DNA of 64,000 nucleotides from Paenibacillus ferrarius. GTDB lineage: Bacteria; Bacillota; Bacilli; Paenibacillales; NBRC-103111. Where the stretch lies: positions 1 through 64,000 of the forward strand of contig NZ_MBTG01000073.1 in NCBI RefSeq assembly GCF_002027705.1. The letters run 5' to 3'. A program made the translations under genes and the position numbers. Positions 16,803 to 26,171 of this stretch are shown here, piece after piece (the first letter of the stretch is position 1; each line of letters opens with the position of its first letter). The notes beneath the pieces are model-generated. The model saw nothing but the letters and a program-made list of their open reading frames with translations. It had not been told where the DNA came from and did not search any database.

Positions 16803-17714
16803 ATGGGAACAATGACTGCGCGCAGAATTCGGATGGAGCCGATTCTGTTCCATACGATTAACGGCATCTTCATGCTCGTTCTTTCGATAGTGACACTTTA
16901 TCCTTTCCTTCACACATTAACCATTTCATTCAATGAGGGCAATGATGCGCTTCGTGGAGGCATCTACATATGGCCACGTTCATGGTCGCTGCAAAATTAT
17001 AAGGCAATTTTCCTTTCAGGTACGATCTACCATGCGGCATGGATATCTGTGGCTCGTACTATCACAACTACCGTATTAGGTGTATTTCTTACAACCATGC
17101 TAGCCTACACACTGGCGCAGCCCCAATATATTTTCCGCAAAATAATTGGTTTAATTTTTGTGTTGACGATGTATTTTAATGCAGGATTAATTCCTAACTA
17201 TTTTCTGATCAAGAGCCTGGGACTTTTGAATAACTTCTGGGTGTATGTGCTCCCAGGAATGGTGAATGCATTTAATCTCATTGTCATTCGGACGTATATT
17301 CGAACGCTTCCATCAGGCTTGGTTGAGTCTGCGAAAATGGACGGAGCCGGTGATTTCACCATATTTTTGAGGATTATCTTCCCATTGTGTACGCCAGTAC
17401 TAGCGACCATTTCCTTGTTTATTGCGGTTGGATCTTGGAATACCTGGTTCGATACGTTCTTGTATGCTTCGTCTGATTTGAAGCTGAGTACACTTCAGTA
17501 CGAAATGATGAAGCTGCTTGGATCAACGATGAGCAGCAACAACGATCCCGGTCTGATGGCAGGGGCAAACACAAATCAAACGAAGGCCATGGTTACGCCT
17601 TCTTCTATACGTGCTGCGATTACGATTGTGGCAGCGGTTCCTATTCTATTCGTTTATCCTTTCCTGCAAAGGTATTTTATCGTCGGCATGAACCTTGGAA
17701 GTGTCAAAGAGTAA
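16803..17714 (+). CDS. ytcP: YtcP-type ABC importer permease
   Basis: Second membrane subunit (303 residues, six membrane segments) of the importer. The ATPase-contact loop is seen as VESAKMDGAGDFTIFLRIIFPL near residue 175, and the C terminus has the common QRYFIVGMNLGSVKE ending of the CarP/YtcP type. GGAGAG stands 7 bases before ATG 16803, 13 bases after the stop of the first permease, so the two are translated from one message. A terminator follows, closing a three-gene operon. Confidence 0.9.
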   Translation: MGTMTARRIRMEPILFHTINGIFMLVLSIVTLYPFLHTLTISFNEGNDALRGGIYIWPRSWSLQNYKAIFLSGTIYHAAWISVARTITTTVLGVFLTTMLAYTLAQPQYIFRKIIGLIFVLTMYFNAGLIPNYFLIKSLGLLNNFWVYVLPGMVNAFNLIVIRTYIRTLPSGLVESAKMDGAGDFTIFLRIIFPLCTPVLATISLFIAVGSWNTWFDTFLYASSDLKLSTLQYEMMKLLGSTMSSNNDPGLMAGANTNQTKAMVTPSSIRAAITIVAAVPILFVYPFLQRYFIVGMNLGSVKE

Positions 17715-17744
17715 GAAGGAATGAACCATGATGATAATCATTTT

Positions 17745-17775
17745 CCGTTTCAGCTCGGAGCTGGGACGGTTTTTG
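17745..17775 (+). terminator. Rho-independent terminator after importer operon
   Basis: CCGTTTCAGCTC-G-GAGCTGGGACGG forms a stem with a small mismatch pocket and runs into TTTTTGC. It separates the importer operon from the regulatory genes, whose likely -10 is TATAAT at 17801-17806. Confidence 0.8.
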
Positions 17776-17840
17776 CTTTATTTAAACGCATCATATCCTT
17801 TATAATAGCCATATCGACTCCCTGAAATGAGGTGTTTCCC

Positions 17841-19355
17841 ATGTTAAGGGTCATGTTTGCTGATGACGAGCCCTACATGCTAGAGGGACTGCGGTTAATG
17901 ATTGATTGGCATAAGTTAGGCTTTGAAGTGTGCGGGGAAGCGTTGGATGGCGAAGACGCATTAGCCATGATGGCGTCGACACGGCCTCATTTGGTGCTGA
18001 CGGATGTACGAATGCCTGTCATAGATGGATTGAAACTGATTGAACTAGCTGCCACTCTACACCCTGAGGCGAAATTTATTATCTTGAGTGGATACGCAGA
18101 TTTCGAATACGCCAAAAGAGCTATGCGTCATGGTGTGGCTAATTATTTGATGAAACCTTTAAATGAAGGGGAGCTTGTTGCTGCAGTGGAAGCGGTCGCA
18201 AATACGATTCAGGCGCGTGAAACTCACAATCAGTACGAAAGTGCTGCCTTGGATCGCTTACGATTGGAAACGATTTCAAAACTGATGCAGGGAGAAATCG
18301 GGCAGAAATGGATGGATCAGGCGAACGCCTTGTTGAATCTTCATGAAAGTTCCAGCATTCGCTGCATCTTACTTGAACCTGACGTCCAGGCTCAGGTCCA
18401 ATTGAATCTGAAGCAGGTTATTGAGGATATGATCAAGCTTCCTCAAGCGACATTGTTTCCATTTGGCGTTGGCAAAGAACGACAGGGTTTCTTGCTGGTC
18501 TCGGGGCCAGAGGAGCCTGATCTTGCTCCCGCAATAATGATAGAGTTAGTTGCTAGTGTCCGAAATAACTGGGGCAGTTCGCTCTCGTTTTCAGTAAGCG
18601 GCGAACACAAGGGACCGCATGCGTTAAAAGAAGCATTCCGTGAGGGACTTTTGGCCGAAATGTGCAAGTTCCCTTCTGGAACTGAAGGGGTTTACTTCTA
18701 TCAAGGAGAGTGGTCAGCGGAGCTGCCTGCCTTTGTTGGAATGACGGAATCCATCCTAGCTGCCGTCGGGAGTGGGTGCCCAGAAACGGTACGAGCCCAC
18801 GTGCACCACCTATTTATCACTCTTTCGAGGCAGTCCGTCTCCGGATCTTGGGTGAGCGCTTATTTAGGCAACATTAAGCTTGAAATTCTTAAGGTTGTTA
18901 CCCAATCTGGAGGTGAAGATGTGTTGGCGCCGAATTGGTTTGCTTCATATGTGCCAACAGATCTGGGTCTCTTGGAACGCAAGGTCATGCGGGAATTCCT
19001 GCAAGCTGCAGAGTGGATTGGCCAGAAGAAAGGCATAGGGCAAGATCCTGTCATATCTGCTGCGGAAGACTACGTCAAATCGCATTACAGCGAAAAGCTG
19101 CAACTCCAGCATGTTGCAGAACATTTTCGGCTGAATCCGGCTTACTTTGGCCAGAGGTTCAAGAAACAAGTCAGCCTCACATTCAATGAATACTTACATG
19201 TCGTACGAATTGACGAGGCCAAAAAATTACTTCGTCGTGAAGAACTGAAAATATCTGATGTCGCCGTTCGTGTCGGCTACTCGGATTCCGAACAGTTCGT
19301 AACCAAGTTCAAGGCGCTTACCGGCCTGTTACCCTCTGCCTACAAAAAGGGCTAA
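17841..19355 (+). CDS. yesN: YesN-type response regulator (receiver + AraC DNA-binding domain)
   Basis: A 504-residue response regulator. The receiver domain (1-120) has the acidic pocket DDE at 8-10 and phospho-acceptor Asp55 in LVLTDVRMP; the conserved Lys is in YLMKPLNEG. A long middle region of unknown fold follows, then a C-terminal AraC-type double helix-turn-helix (about 405-500, VAVRVGYSDSEQFVTKFKALTGL). Start: ATG 17841 lies 6 bases behind GAGGTG; the in-frame GTG at 17832 overlaps that site and is unlikely. It forms an operon with the kinase downstream and probably activates the nearby xylan promoters. Confidence 0.9.
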   Translation: MLRVMFADDEPYMLEGLRLMIDWHKLGFEVCGEALDGEDALAMMASTRPHLVLTDVRMPVIDGLKLIELAATLHPEAKFIILSGYADFEYAKRAMRHGVANYLMKPLNEGELVAAVEAVANTIQARETHNQYESAALDRLRLETISKLMQGEIGQKWMDQANALLNLHESSSIRCILLEPDVQAQVQLNLKQVIEDMIKLPQATLFPFGVGKERQGFLLVSGPEEPDLAPAIMIELVASVRNNWGSSLSFSVSGEHKGPHALKEAFREGLLAEMCKFPSGTEGVYFYQGEWSAELPAFVGMTESILAAVGSGCPETVRAHVHHLFITLSRQSVSGSWVSAYLGNIKLEILKVVTQSGGEDVLAPNWFASYVPTDLGLLERKVMREFLQAAEWIGQKKGIGQDPVISAAEDYVKSHYSEKLQLQHVAEHFRLNPAYFGQRFKKQVSLTFNEYLHVVRIDEAKKLLRREELKISDVAVRVGYSDSEQFVTKFKALTGLLPSAYKKG

Positions 19356-19380
19356 TCTACGACTGACAAGGAGAACGAAT

Positions 19381-21204
19381 ATGCGCCGGAGATGGAATCT
19401 GTTACGTATAGTTAATGATATTCCGCTGAAATTCAAGTTTTTGATCATTTACTTGATGTGTGTGCTGCTTCCCATTTTGTCTATAAACAGTCTATTTTAC
19501 TTGCAGGATAGCAGGAATACGGAACGTAGAGTGATGGACAACTTGCGAATTTCCTTGGATCGAGTCGGCAATGAAATCATGCAAATGGTGAACGAAGGTG
19601 TAGTGATCGGCAACGCCGTATCCGCTGACCGCGTCTTTAATGAAATGCTTGAATATAAGTACTCGGATAATGCCGCTTATTACGAAGAATACGATAGTTA
19701 CCTCCGAGATAAATTGGGACAGTATCCTAATATTTATCCCTACATCTCTTGGATTGGCGTCTATACCTCTAACCCAACGCTATCCAATGGTGGAAGTTAC
19801 TTTATGCTTAAGTCCAGTGATCTGCAGAGTGAATGGTATCAAAAGATGAATGTAAACAAAGATAAGGTGACAGTGACCTCGTATTTGGATACGAATCCCA
19901 TGAATCCCGAGGAGAAAATGGTGTATGTCAGCATCATTCGGAAGCTGGACAATTTCCCTGACCTCATGAAGTTTCCCAAATATTTACGCATCGATATTCG
20001 GATGGATAAGCTGCTGGAGCTGTTTGATAAAGAACACAAGTATTTGCTAATTAAGCTGATAGATGAGGAAAATCGGCTTGTTCTGGAATCAGCAGGTACA
20101 TATAAAGGCGTAGAACCTTTGCTGCAGACCCTGCCTGTATCTGGCGATAATCAGCTAGTAGGCTTACCAGTGAAGAGCTTCGTCCGTCCTCTCGGAACGG
20201 CCAGTTACGTGCTTAACTGGCGGCTAGTCGGGATTCCAGAGGGAAGCCAAATGGCGGAGGGGAGAAAAGGAATTATCCATTTTTTCACATGGTTGACTCT
20301 CATCTCTACGATTATTCCGACGATATTGATTTATATCATTATGCATTCCTTTAATTTCCGGGTCAGAAAGCTCTCCAAACATATGCAATTGGTGAAAAAC
20401 GAGCGGTTTGAGCCCATCACGATGTATGAAGGGAAAGATGAGATCGGCAATCTTCTTCGCAGCTTTAATCTGATGACGGAGAAAATCCGTGATTTAATTA
20501 ACGACGTTTACAAGCTCGAATTTCAAAAAAAAGATTTGGAGCTGGAACGTGTACAGGCAGAGTTGAACTATTTGCAAAGCCAGGTAGACCCTCATTTCCT
20601 GTTCAATACGTTAAACGCGATTCTCGTCGTCTGTAAGAAATATCGCTATGAGCATGTGACGGAAATCATACAAAACTTGTCCCAAATTCTGAGAAGGCTG
20701 CTAAGCTGGAAAGAGGACCTGGTAACTGTAGAAGAAGAGTTAAGCTTTACCGAAATGTACCTCCAAATCGAGAAGTTCCGATTCCAAGATCGGTTTCATT
20801 ATGAATTGTCCATTGACGAATCTGTTCTGTCGTATCGAATCCCGAAGATGAGTATTCAATCGCTCGTTGAGAACTCCTGCAAGCATGGGCTTCAATCAGT
20901 TAAAGGGAATCGCAGGATTCGAATATCTGTACAGAAAGCAGGAATGAACTTGCTCATGAAGGTCGAAGATAATGGAATCGGTATGAACAGTGCGAAGCTG
21001 GATGAGATTGTTCAGAGTCTATTTAAGGGAGAAGACAACGGCAAGAACATTGGACTTCGCAATGTGTACCGCCGCTTAAATCTGTTTTACGCAGAACGTT
21101 CTTTGTTCCATATTGAAAGTATCCCCTTCGAGAAGACAAGCGTTACCATACAAATCCCTCTGAGTTTAATCAAGATCCAGGAGGAGGCCCGTGGACATGT
21201 ATAA
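19381..21204 (+). CDS. yesM: YesM-type sensor histidine kinase
   Basis: A 607-residue membrane kinase. There is one membrane segment near residues 17-40, an extracellular sensor of about 250 residues (dCACHE-like), a second membrane segment near 297-322 and a HAMP linker. The His_kinase domain has phospho-acceptor His405 in QVDPHFLFNTLN, and the ATPase domain has the N box LVENSCKHG (about 493) and G box VEDNGIGM (about 530). An AGGAG site precedes ATG 19381. It sits between two response regulators and overlaps the second by 8 bases, so all three are one transcript. It probably senses xylo-oligosaccharide directly or through the binding protein (inference). Confidence 0.92.
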   Translation: MRRRWNLLRIVNDIPLKFKFLIIYLMCVLLPILSINSLFYLQDSRNTERRVMDNLRISLDRVGNEIMQMVNEGVVIGNAVSADRVFNEMLEYKYSDNAAYYEEYDSYLRDKLGQYPNIYPYISWIGVYTSNPTLSNGGSYFMLKSSDLQSEWYQKMNVNKDKVTVTSYLDTNPMNPEEKMVYVSIIRKLDNFPDLMKFPKYLRIDIRMDKLLELFDKEHKYLLIKLIDEENRLVLESAGTYKGVEPLLQTLPVSGDNQLVGLPVKSFVRPLGTASYVLNWRLVGIPEGSQMAEGRKGIIHFFTWLTLISTIIPTILIYIIMHSFNFRVRKLSKHMQLVKNERFEPITMYEGKDEIGNLLRSFNLMTEKIRDLINDVYKLEFQKKDLELERVQAELNYLQSQVDPHFLFNTLNAILVVCKKYRYEHVTEIIQNLSQILRRLLSWKEDLVTVEEELSFTEMYLQIEKFRFQDRFHYELSIDESVLSYRIPKMSIQSLVENSCKHGLQSVKGNRRIRISVQKAGMNLLMKVEDNGIGMNSAKLDEIVQSLFKGEDNGKNIGLRNVYRRLNLFYAERSLFHIESIPFEKTSVTIQIPLSLIKIQEEARGHV

Positions 21205-22702
21205 GGTTATTTTTGCTGATGACGAGCCTTTCGCCTTGGAAGGAATAAAGCTTATGGTCGAGTGGGAAGAGCTTGGTTTTGAAGTTGTGGGAATGTGCGA
21301 GAATGGCGAAGAAGCATTGGCCCGTATTGAAGAGTGCAAGCCCGATCTCGTGGTAACAGATATTCGGATGCCGGTGATTGACGGATTAGAATTGATTGAA
21401 AGGGTGCAAAAGGCAGGCAGTGATCCGGTATTCATTATTCTAAGCGGGTACAACGATTTCGAATATGCTCGATCTGCCCTGAGGTATGGGGTTAAGCATT
21501 ATTTGCTTAAACCGGCTTTAGATAGAGAATGGGATGCTGTCATTCAACTAGTTATTCAGGAGCTGCAGCACAGAGAAGAGCAAAAGGTGCGAAATAACCT
21601 TGTTGCTAATCGTCTTGTACCGACTTTGCTTGCTCAGATGCTTCGGGGGGAAATTTCGGCAGCAGACGGGAACGTGGGGGAGATACTAGATCCCTTGGCA
21701 CAAGGAGATCAAGGCTGGAGGTATATTCATGTCGAATGGCTTGATAGCCCAGAACAGGAGCTGGATGCCCGTTACTTCCTTTCGCGGAAAGCTTATGCAA
21801 TTGACTTGTTTGGGAGTCAGGACGGCCTTGTCATGGAGTCTTTCCCCGAGATCGAGAAATGGGCTCAACAAGTATACGAAGACCTGCGCGAGCAAGGTAT
21901 CGAATGCTGCTTGTCGATAGGTCCGCGGGTGGACTCCCTTCGTCATATTGCAGATTCGTATGCAGGTTCTTTAGAGACTTCGGTGCATCATTTCTTTCAT
22001 GTATCCGGTGGTCCCCTCGATTACGAAACGATCCATCACAAGCACATCAACTACGATCTCAATGCGGTTTCTATCGTAGACGACATTCACATTGCGATTG
22101 AGGCGCTTCAGGAGAAACGAGTTGGGGAGCTGATTAAACAAATGTTTGTGAGGATATCTGATAATAAAACGGCTCGGGAGGTCGTCCATTTGTTGGTCAT
22201 CCGCATTATTCTGAAGAGCGCAGCCGTCATGCGGGAGATGGGCATCGATTCAGAAGAGCTGCCTCGTATTCGCGATTTTTTGAGAAAGGAGCATCGGTGC
22301 TTAAGAGAAGTAGAAGAATCCCTGCAGGTTTATATGCAGCATTATTTGAGCCAGTTGAAGCAGCATAAAGACAAATTCTCGGGCCATCCCCTTCGGGTCA
22401 TTGAGCGTTATATTCAAGAACATTATCGGGAAACGTTAACAATTAAAGAGATCGGAGAAAGGTTCTTCATGAACCCGGTTTACTTAGGCCAAGCGTTCAT
22501 GAAGCGGTGCGGCGTAGGCATGATTGAGTATATTCATGACCTGCGCATTCATGAGGCGAAGCGAATGCTGTGTGAATCGGATGCAACGATTCGCGTGATC
22601 TCGGAGCAGATTGGATATGCTAACTATCATCATTTCCTCAAAGAGTTTGAGAAACGTGTATCCGACAAGCCAGCCGTGTATAGACAATTATGCAAAACCT
22701 AA
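21197..22702 (+). CDS. Second YesN-type response regulator in the same operon
   Basis: A 501-residue regulator with receiver domain (DDE at 8-10, phospho-acceptor Asp55 in LVVTDIRMP) and C-terminal AraC-type DNA-binding domain (about 400-500, ISEQIGYANYHHFLKEFEKR). Start: ATG 21197, 7 bases behind GAGGAGGCC; the in-frame GTG at 21191 is too close. It overlaps the kinase gene by 8 bases, indicating coupled translation. Its receiver is clearly related to that of the regulator upstream, but the middle region has diverged. Which of the two regulators is the kinase partner, or whether both are, cannot be read from the sequence. Confidence 0.9.
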   Translation: MYKVIFADDEPFALEGIKLMVEWEELGFEVVGMCENGEEALARIEECKPDLVVTDIRMPVIDGLELIERVQKAGSDPVFIILSGYNDFEYARSALRYGVKHYLLKPALDREWDAVIQLVIQELQHREEQKVRNNLVANRLVPTLLAQMLRGEISAADGNVGEILDPLAQGDQGWRYIHVEWLDSPEQELDARYFLSRKAYAIDLFGSQDGLVMESFPEIEKWAQQVYEDLREQGIECCLSIGPRVDSLRHIADSYAGSLETSVHHFFHVSGGPLDYETIHHKHINYDLNAVSIVDDIHIAIEALQEKRVGELIKQMFVRISDNKTAREVVHLLVIRIILKSAAVMREMGIDSEELPRIRDFLRKEHRCLREVEESLQVYMQHYLSQLKQHKDKFSGHPLRVIERYIQEHYRETLTIKEIGERFFMNPVYLGQAFMKRCGVGMIEYIHDLRIHEAKRMLCESDATIRVISEQIGYANYHHFLKEFEKRVSDKPAVYRQLCKT

Positions 22703-22710
22703 CAGAATAT

Positions 22711-22763
22711 GGGGGAGAGATCTTTAATCTGTGAATGGTAAGTGCATTCAGATTCTATATCAT
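22711..22763 (+). promoter_or_regulatory. Xylan-type promoter, copy 2 (cytoplasmic GH10)
   Basis: GGGGG-AGAG-ATCTTTAATCTGTGAATGG is followed by a degenerate cre-like GGTAAGTGCATTCA and a -10 TATCAT at 22758-22763, 37 bases after TCTTTAAT (22721). It matches the promoter at 13934 base for base over much of its length, including GTGAAT-GTAAG. Confidence 0.65.
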
Positions 22764-22817
22764 ATAACATAGAAGGCCTGTTTAAACAGGGGATGATGAG
22801 GAGGTTTGCCAATATCT

Positions 22818-23810
22818 ATGAACAACAAGGTACCGAACTTGCACGAGGCTTATAATGGGATATTCAGAATCGGGGCTGCTGTTAGCACGAAGACCATCCG
22901 ATCCGAGGGGGACTTCATCGCTCTTCATTACAACAGCATTACCGCGGAGAACCAGATGAAGTTCGAGGAGATCCATCCAGAGGAAGAGCGATATACGTTT
23001 GAGGCGGCGGATGAAATAATGGATTTCGCCTTGCAGAACGGAATTGCCGTTCGGGGGCATACGATGGTCTGGCATAATCAAACCTCCGATTGGGTGTTTG
23101 AAGGCCCTTCTGGCGGTCCTGCCGACAAAGAATTGGTTCTGTTGCGGATGCAGGAGCATATCCGTACGGTTGCCAGTCGTTATAAGGGCAAGGTTTATGC
23201 GTGGGACGTGGTTAATGAAGCAATCGAAGACAAGGCGGACTTGGTGATGCGAAGTACCAAATGGCTGGATATTCTCGGGGAGGATTATATCCGCCATGCC
23301 TTCGAGGCAGCACATGAAGCCGATCCGAATGCGCTTCTATTCTATAACGACTACAACGAGACAGAGCCAGTCAAACGAGATAAGATTTATAATCTCGTCC
23401 GTTCATTGAAGGAGAAGGGGGTTCCTATCCACGGGATCGGCATGCAGGGACATTGGAATATCTATGGTCCTTCCTTGGATGAAATACGGCAAGCGATCGA
23501 GCTTTACGCATCCCTCGATCTGGAGCTTCACATCACTGAGCTAGATCTTTCCATGTTTCAATTTGAGGACAAGCGGACCGATCTGTTGGTACCCACTGAG
23601 CAGATGGTGGACCTGCAGGTGCAGCGGTACGAGGATATCTTCAGGCTATTTAAGGAATATCGAGAAGTCATTACGTCGGTAACTTTCTGGGGAGCGGCTG
23701 ACAACTATACTTGGTTGGACAACTTCCCAGTTCGCGGCAGAAAGAACTGGCCGTTCCTATTCGATGGGGAATTACAGCCTAAAAAAGCATTCTGGCGCGT
23801 AATCGGATAA
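22818..23810 (+). CDS. xynA2: GH10 endo-1,4-beta-xylanase, cytoplasmic
   Basis: A stand-alone GH10 catalytic domain of 331 residues without signal peptide or binding modules. Acid/base Glu134 lies in WDVVNEAIED and nucleophile Glu241 in ITELDLSMF. Its likely substrates are imported xylo-oligosaccharides and aldouronates rather than polymer, as described for the Paenibacillus enzyme called XynA2. Start: GAGGAGG (22798-22804) sits 13 bases before ATG 22818. The in-frame TTG at 22806 is only 1 base from it, so ATG is preferred despite the long spacing. It has its own promoter immediately after the regulatory operon. Confidence 0.92.
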   Translation: MNNKVPNLHEAYNGIFRIGAAVSTKTIRSEGDFIALHYNSITAENQMKFEEIHPEEERYTFEAADEIMDFALQNGIAVRGHTMVWHNQTSDWVFEGPSGGPADKELVLLRMQEHIRTVASRYKGKVYAWDVVNEAIEDKADLVMRSTKWLDILGEDYIRHAFEAAHEADPNALLFYNDYNETEPVKRDKIYNLVRSLKEKGVPIHGIGMQGHWNIYGPSLDEIRQAIELYASLDLELHITELDLSMFQFEDKRTDLLVPTEQMVDLQVQRYEDIFRLFKEYREVITSVTFWGAADNYTWLDNFPVRGRKNWPFLFDGELQPKKAFWRVIG

Positions 23811-23973
23811 ACAAACTGAGTTGGCAATTGAGAAGGTCGCTGTGGAGGATTTATAAAGGGTTATTTTAAGGTTGTTCATCCTGTATAACTCAGGAGGCTT
23901 CGCTGATTGCGGGCCTTTTTTACGTTGCTTCGTGTGCAGATCCTCCCTCTAATAACGGGGAGAGCAAAAATAG

Positions 23974-24360
23974 TCAAGAGAAACAATTCCAGGATTATGG
24001 GAGAAAGCGTATAAGTTTATTTCTGAAAACAATGCAGATAAAATTGTAGGAGTGTGCCTCCCCCCAAGAAGTAACCATTACTTTTATACCTGTGGAATTG
24101 AGATAGAGGCTGTCGATTACGACACAGTTGAAAAAGGAATGACTTTACATACCTTTCCCAAACAAAAATATGTTGTATTCAAACATTTTGGTCCTTCTAA
24201 TGAAATTCCATATACTTATGGGGAGCTATGGAAGGTATTTGACAGGGGAGGTTATAAAATAAAAGTAGGAATGCCTGAAATTGAAATCGTAAAATCTAAT
24301 ATGTTTGGAAAAGAAGAAACTGCTGAATATGAGATGGAAATTTGGTTACCTGTGCAATAA
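23974..24360 (+). pseudogene. 5'-truncated GyrI-like / effector-binding domain protein
   Basis: The frame reads from a stop at 23971 through a GyrI-like small-molecule-binding domain: ETIPGLWEKAYKFISEN, CGIEIEAVD, HTFPKQKYVVFKHFGPS, then YTYGELWKVF and the C-terminal EMEIWLPVQ. No ATG, GTG or TTG with a ribosome binding site exists before GTG 24052, which lies inside the domain, so the N-terminal part is missing. Just upstream (about 23905-23990) another frame reads like a lipoprotein leader (GLFYVASCADPPSNNGES). The stretch may be the wreck of two genes or one frameshifted gene. It is not related to sugar breakdown. Confidence 0.55.
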
Positions 24361-24375
24361 GTAGATACTTGGGTA

Positions 24376-25986
24376 TCATTTCTTCCAATTTTCTACAAAA
24401 TGATCTACCGCTGCCTGCTCAATTGCCAGCCCTTCCGTGTAACGCTCCATAAACAAGGCAAAGCCATCCACATCTGCGCTGTCAGGATAAACCTCTTGTC
24501 CTTCTGCATCATTGAACACTTTAGTGGTAAGGAAATCTGCCAAGCCCTCGTCCTGCTCCTTATTAACCATATAGGATGCCAAAATTGCCATCCCCCATGC
24601 GCCGCCCTCACCAGCCGTAGATATGACCGAAACAGGAACATTCAGTGCTGCGGCACACATTTTTTGACCGACTAGCGGCGTTTTGAACAATCCGCCATGC
24701 GCCAAAATACGGTTAATCGTCACCTGCTCCTTCTGTGTCAAAATATCCATCCCGAGCCTTAGTGCAGCAAACGCGGTAAACAGATGTACTCTCATAAAGT
24801 TAGCCAGATTGAAGCGGCTTTCTGGAGAACGAACGAACAGCGGACGACCTTTTGAAAGCCCGGTAATGTTCTCACCTGAATAGTAGCCGTAGCTCAGCAA
24901 GCCGCCGCCATCAGCGTCTGCTTCCAGCGCTTTGTTGAACAGGACGCTGAATAACTGGTTCATATCGGGTTTCAGCCCCATTGCTTCATAACATTCGCGG
25001 AACAAGCCTACCCATGCATTAATATCACTGGAGCAGTTATTAGCAAGAACCATGCCGACAGGGCTGCCATCAGGTGTAGTCACGATGTCAATCTCAGGGT
25101 ACACGGATATATCTTTATCCAGTACAATCATGGCAAAAATCGACGTACCTACGGAAATGTTGCCGGTACCCTTTTTGACACTATTCGTAGCGACCATTCC
25201 TGTTCCGGCATCGCCTTCTGGAGGGCATAGTGGAATACCTGCTTGCAGGCTGCCTGATGGATCTAATAGTCGGGCACCAGCTTCATTGAGATATCCAGCA
25301 TGTTCACCAGCGGTATACACATTAGGTAAAATATCTTTAAGATTCCACGGGTAGTCTTTATCGGCAATTAGTTCGGCAAACTGATTGATCATATCTTCAC
25401 TATATTGCTGAGTAGATTTATCGATTGGGAACATACCGGAGGCATCCCCCATCCCAAGAGCTTTGCTGCCGCTCAACAGCCAATGAATGTAACCCGACAA
25501 GGTTGTAATATAACCTATGTTAGTGACATGCTCTTCATCGTTTAAAATCGCTTGATACAAATGTGCTATGCTCCAGCGTTGAGGAATTTTAAATTGGAAT
25601 TTCTCGGTTAGCTCCGATGCAGCAGTACCCGTTGTGGCATTGCGCCATGTACGGAACGGAACCAACAGCTCCCCTGCTTGATCAAGTGCAATATAGCCCT
25701 GCATCATGGCAGAACATCCGATTGATCCGATTTTTTGCAATGTTATGCCATAATTATTCTCAATCTCTTGCTGTAATTGGTGATAGGTTTCTTGCAACCC
25801 GTTAATCACTTCATTGAGATCGTAGGTCCAATAACCGTCGATCAATTGATTTTCCCACTCATAGCTGCTGGAACTGATTGTTTCAAAATTGTAATCAATC
25901 AGTACAGCCTTGATTCGTGTGGATCCAAATTCGATGCCAAGCGAGGTTTCTCCCCTGATTATCGCATGTTTAATAGTTTGATCCAT
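24376..25986 (-). CDS. FGGY-family pentulose kinase (xylulokinase/L-ribulokinase type)
   Basis: A 536-residue FGGY carbohydrate kinase that phosphorylates a ketopentose with ATP in the cytoplasm. The N-terminal phosphate loop reads LGIEFGSTRIKAVLID (16-31). The catalytic Asp is probably Asp259 in PPEGDAGTGMV, and the C-terminal ATP site includes ILAHGGLFKTP and the STAGEGGAWGMA motif. The sequence resembles the AraB-like subgroup of about 530 residues common in Clostridia and Bacilli, so L-ribulose is one candidate substrate. The XylR-like operator at its promoter argues for D-xylulose. AGGAGGAG precedes ATG 25986. The gene stands alone and feeds pentose into the pentose phosphate pathway. 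Confidence 0.85.
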   Translation of the reverse strand: MDQTIKHAIIRGETSLGIEFGSTRIKAVLIDYNFETISSSSYEWENQLIDGYWTYDLNEVINGLQETYHQLQQEIENNYGITLQKIGSIGCSAMMQGYIALDQAGELLVPFRTWRNATTGTAASELTEKFQFKIPQRWSIAHLYQAILNDEEHVTNIGYITTLSGYIHWLLSGSKALGMGDASGMFPIDKSTQQYSEDMINQFAELIADKDYPWNLKDILPNVYTAGEHAGYLNEAGARLLDPSGSLQAGIPLCPPEGDAGTGMVATNSVKKGTGNISVGTSIFAMIVLDKDISVYPEIDIVTTPDGSPVGMVLANNCSSDINAWVGLFRECYEAMGLKPDMNQLFSVLFNKALEADADGGGLLSYGYYSGENITGLSKGRPLFVRSPESRFNLANFMRVHLFTAFAALRLGMDILTQKEQVTINRILAHGGLFKTPLVGQKMCAAALNVPVSVISTAGEGGAWGMAILASYMVNKEQDEGLADFLTTKVFNDAEGQEVYPDSADVDGFALFMERYTEGLAIEQAAVDHFVENWKK

Positions 25987-26043
25987 GATGGCTATACTCC
26001 TCCTTTAAAATGTACGAGTATAAGTTTTGGTTATCATGGTGTG

Positions 26044-26088
26044 ATGATAGCACTCGTAACTTAGTTTGTCAATTAAATGAACTAAGTT
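26044..26088 (-). promoter_or_regulatory. Promoter with XylR-like operator for the FGGY kinase
   Basis: On the - strand, TTGACA (26067-26072) and TATCAT (26044-26049) are 17 bases apart, an excellent sigma-A promoter. The -35 is embedded in an inverted repeat AACTTAGTT (26058-26066) / AACTAAGTT (26080-26088). The core TTAGTTTG...AACTAA spans 25 bases, the same length and ends as the known Bacillus XylR operator. This suggests xylose-responsive repression by a ROK-family XylR encoded elsewhere. Confidence 0.7.
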
Positions 26089-26171
26089 AATGTATATGTA
26101 TCAACTCCTGTATTTTACCATATCATGGTACAATATTTCTAATCTGAAGATTATTAAGGAGTGTGAAAAAT

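Noticed and set aside
14060..23810. Complete aldouronate utilisation operon with GH67 alpha-glucuronidase.
   Set aside because: Importer, regulators and GH10 are present, but no GH67 or GH115 sequence is found in the window.
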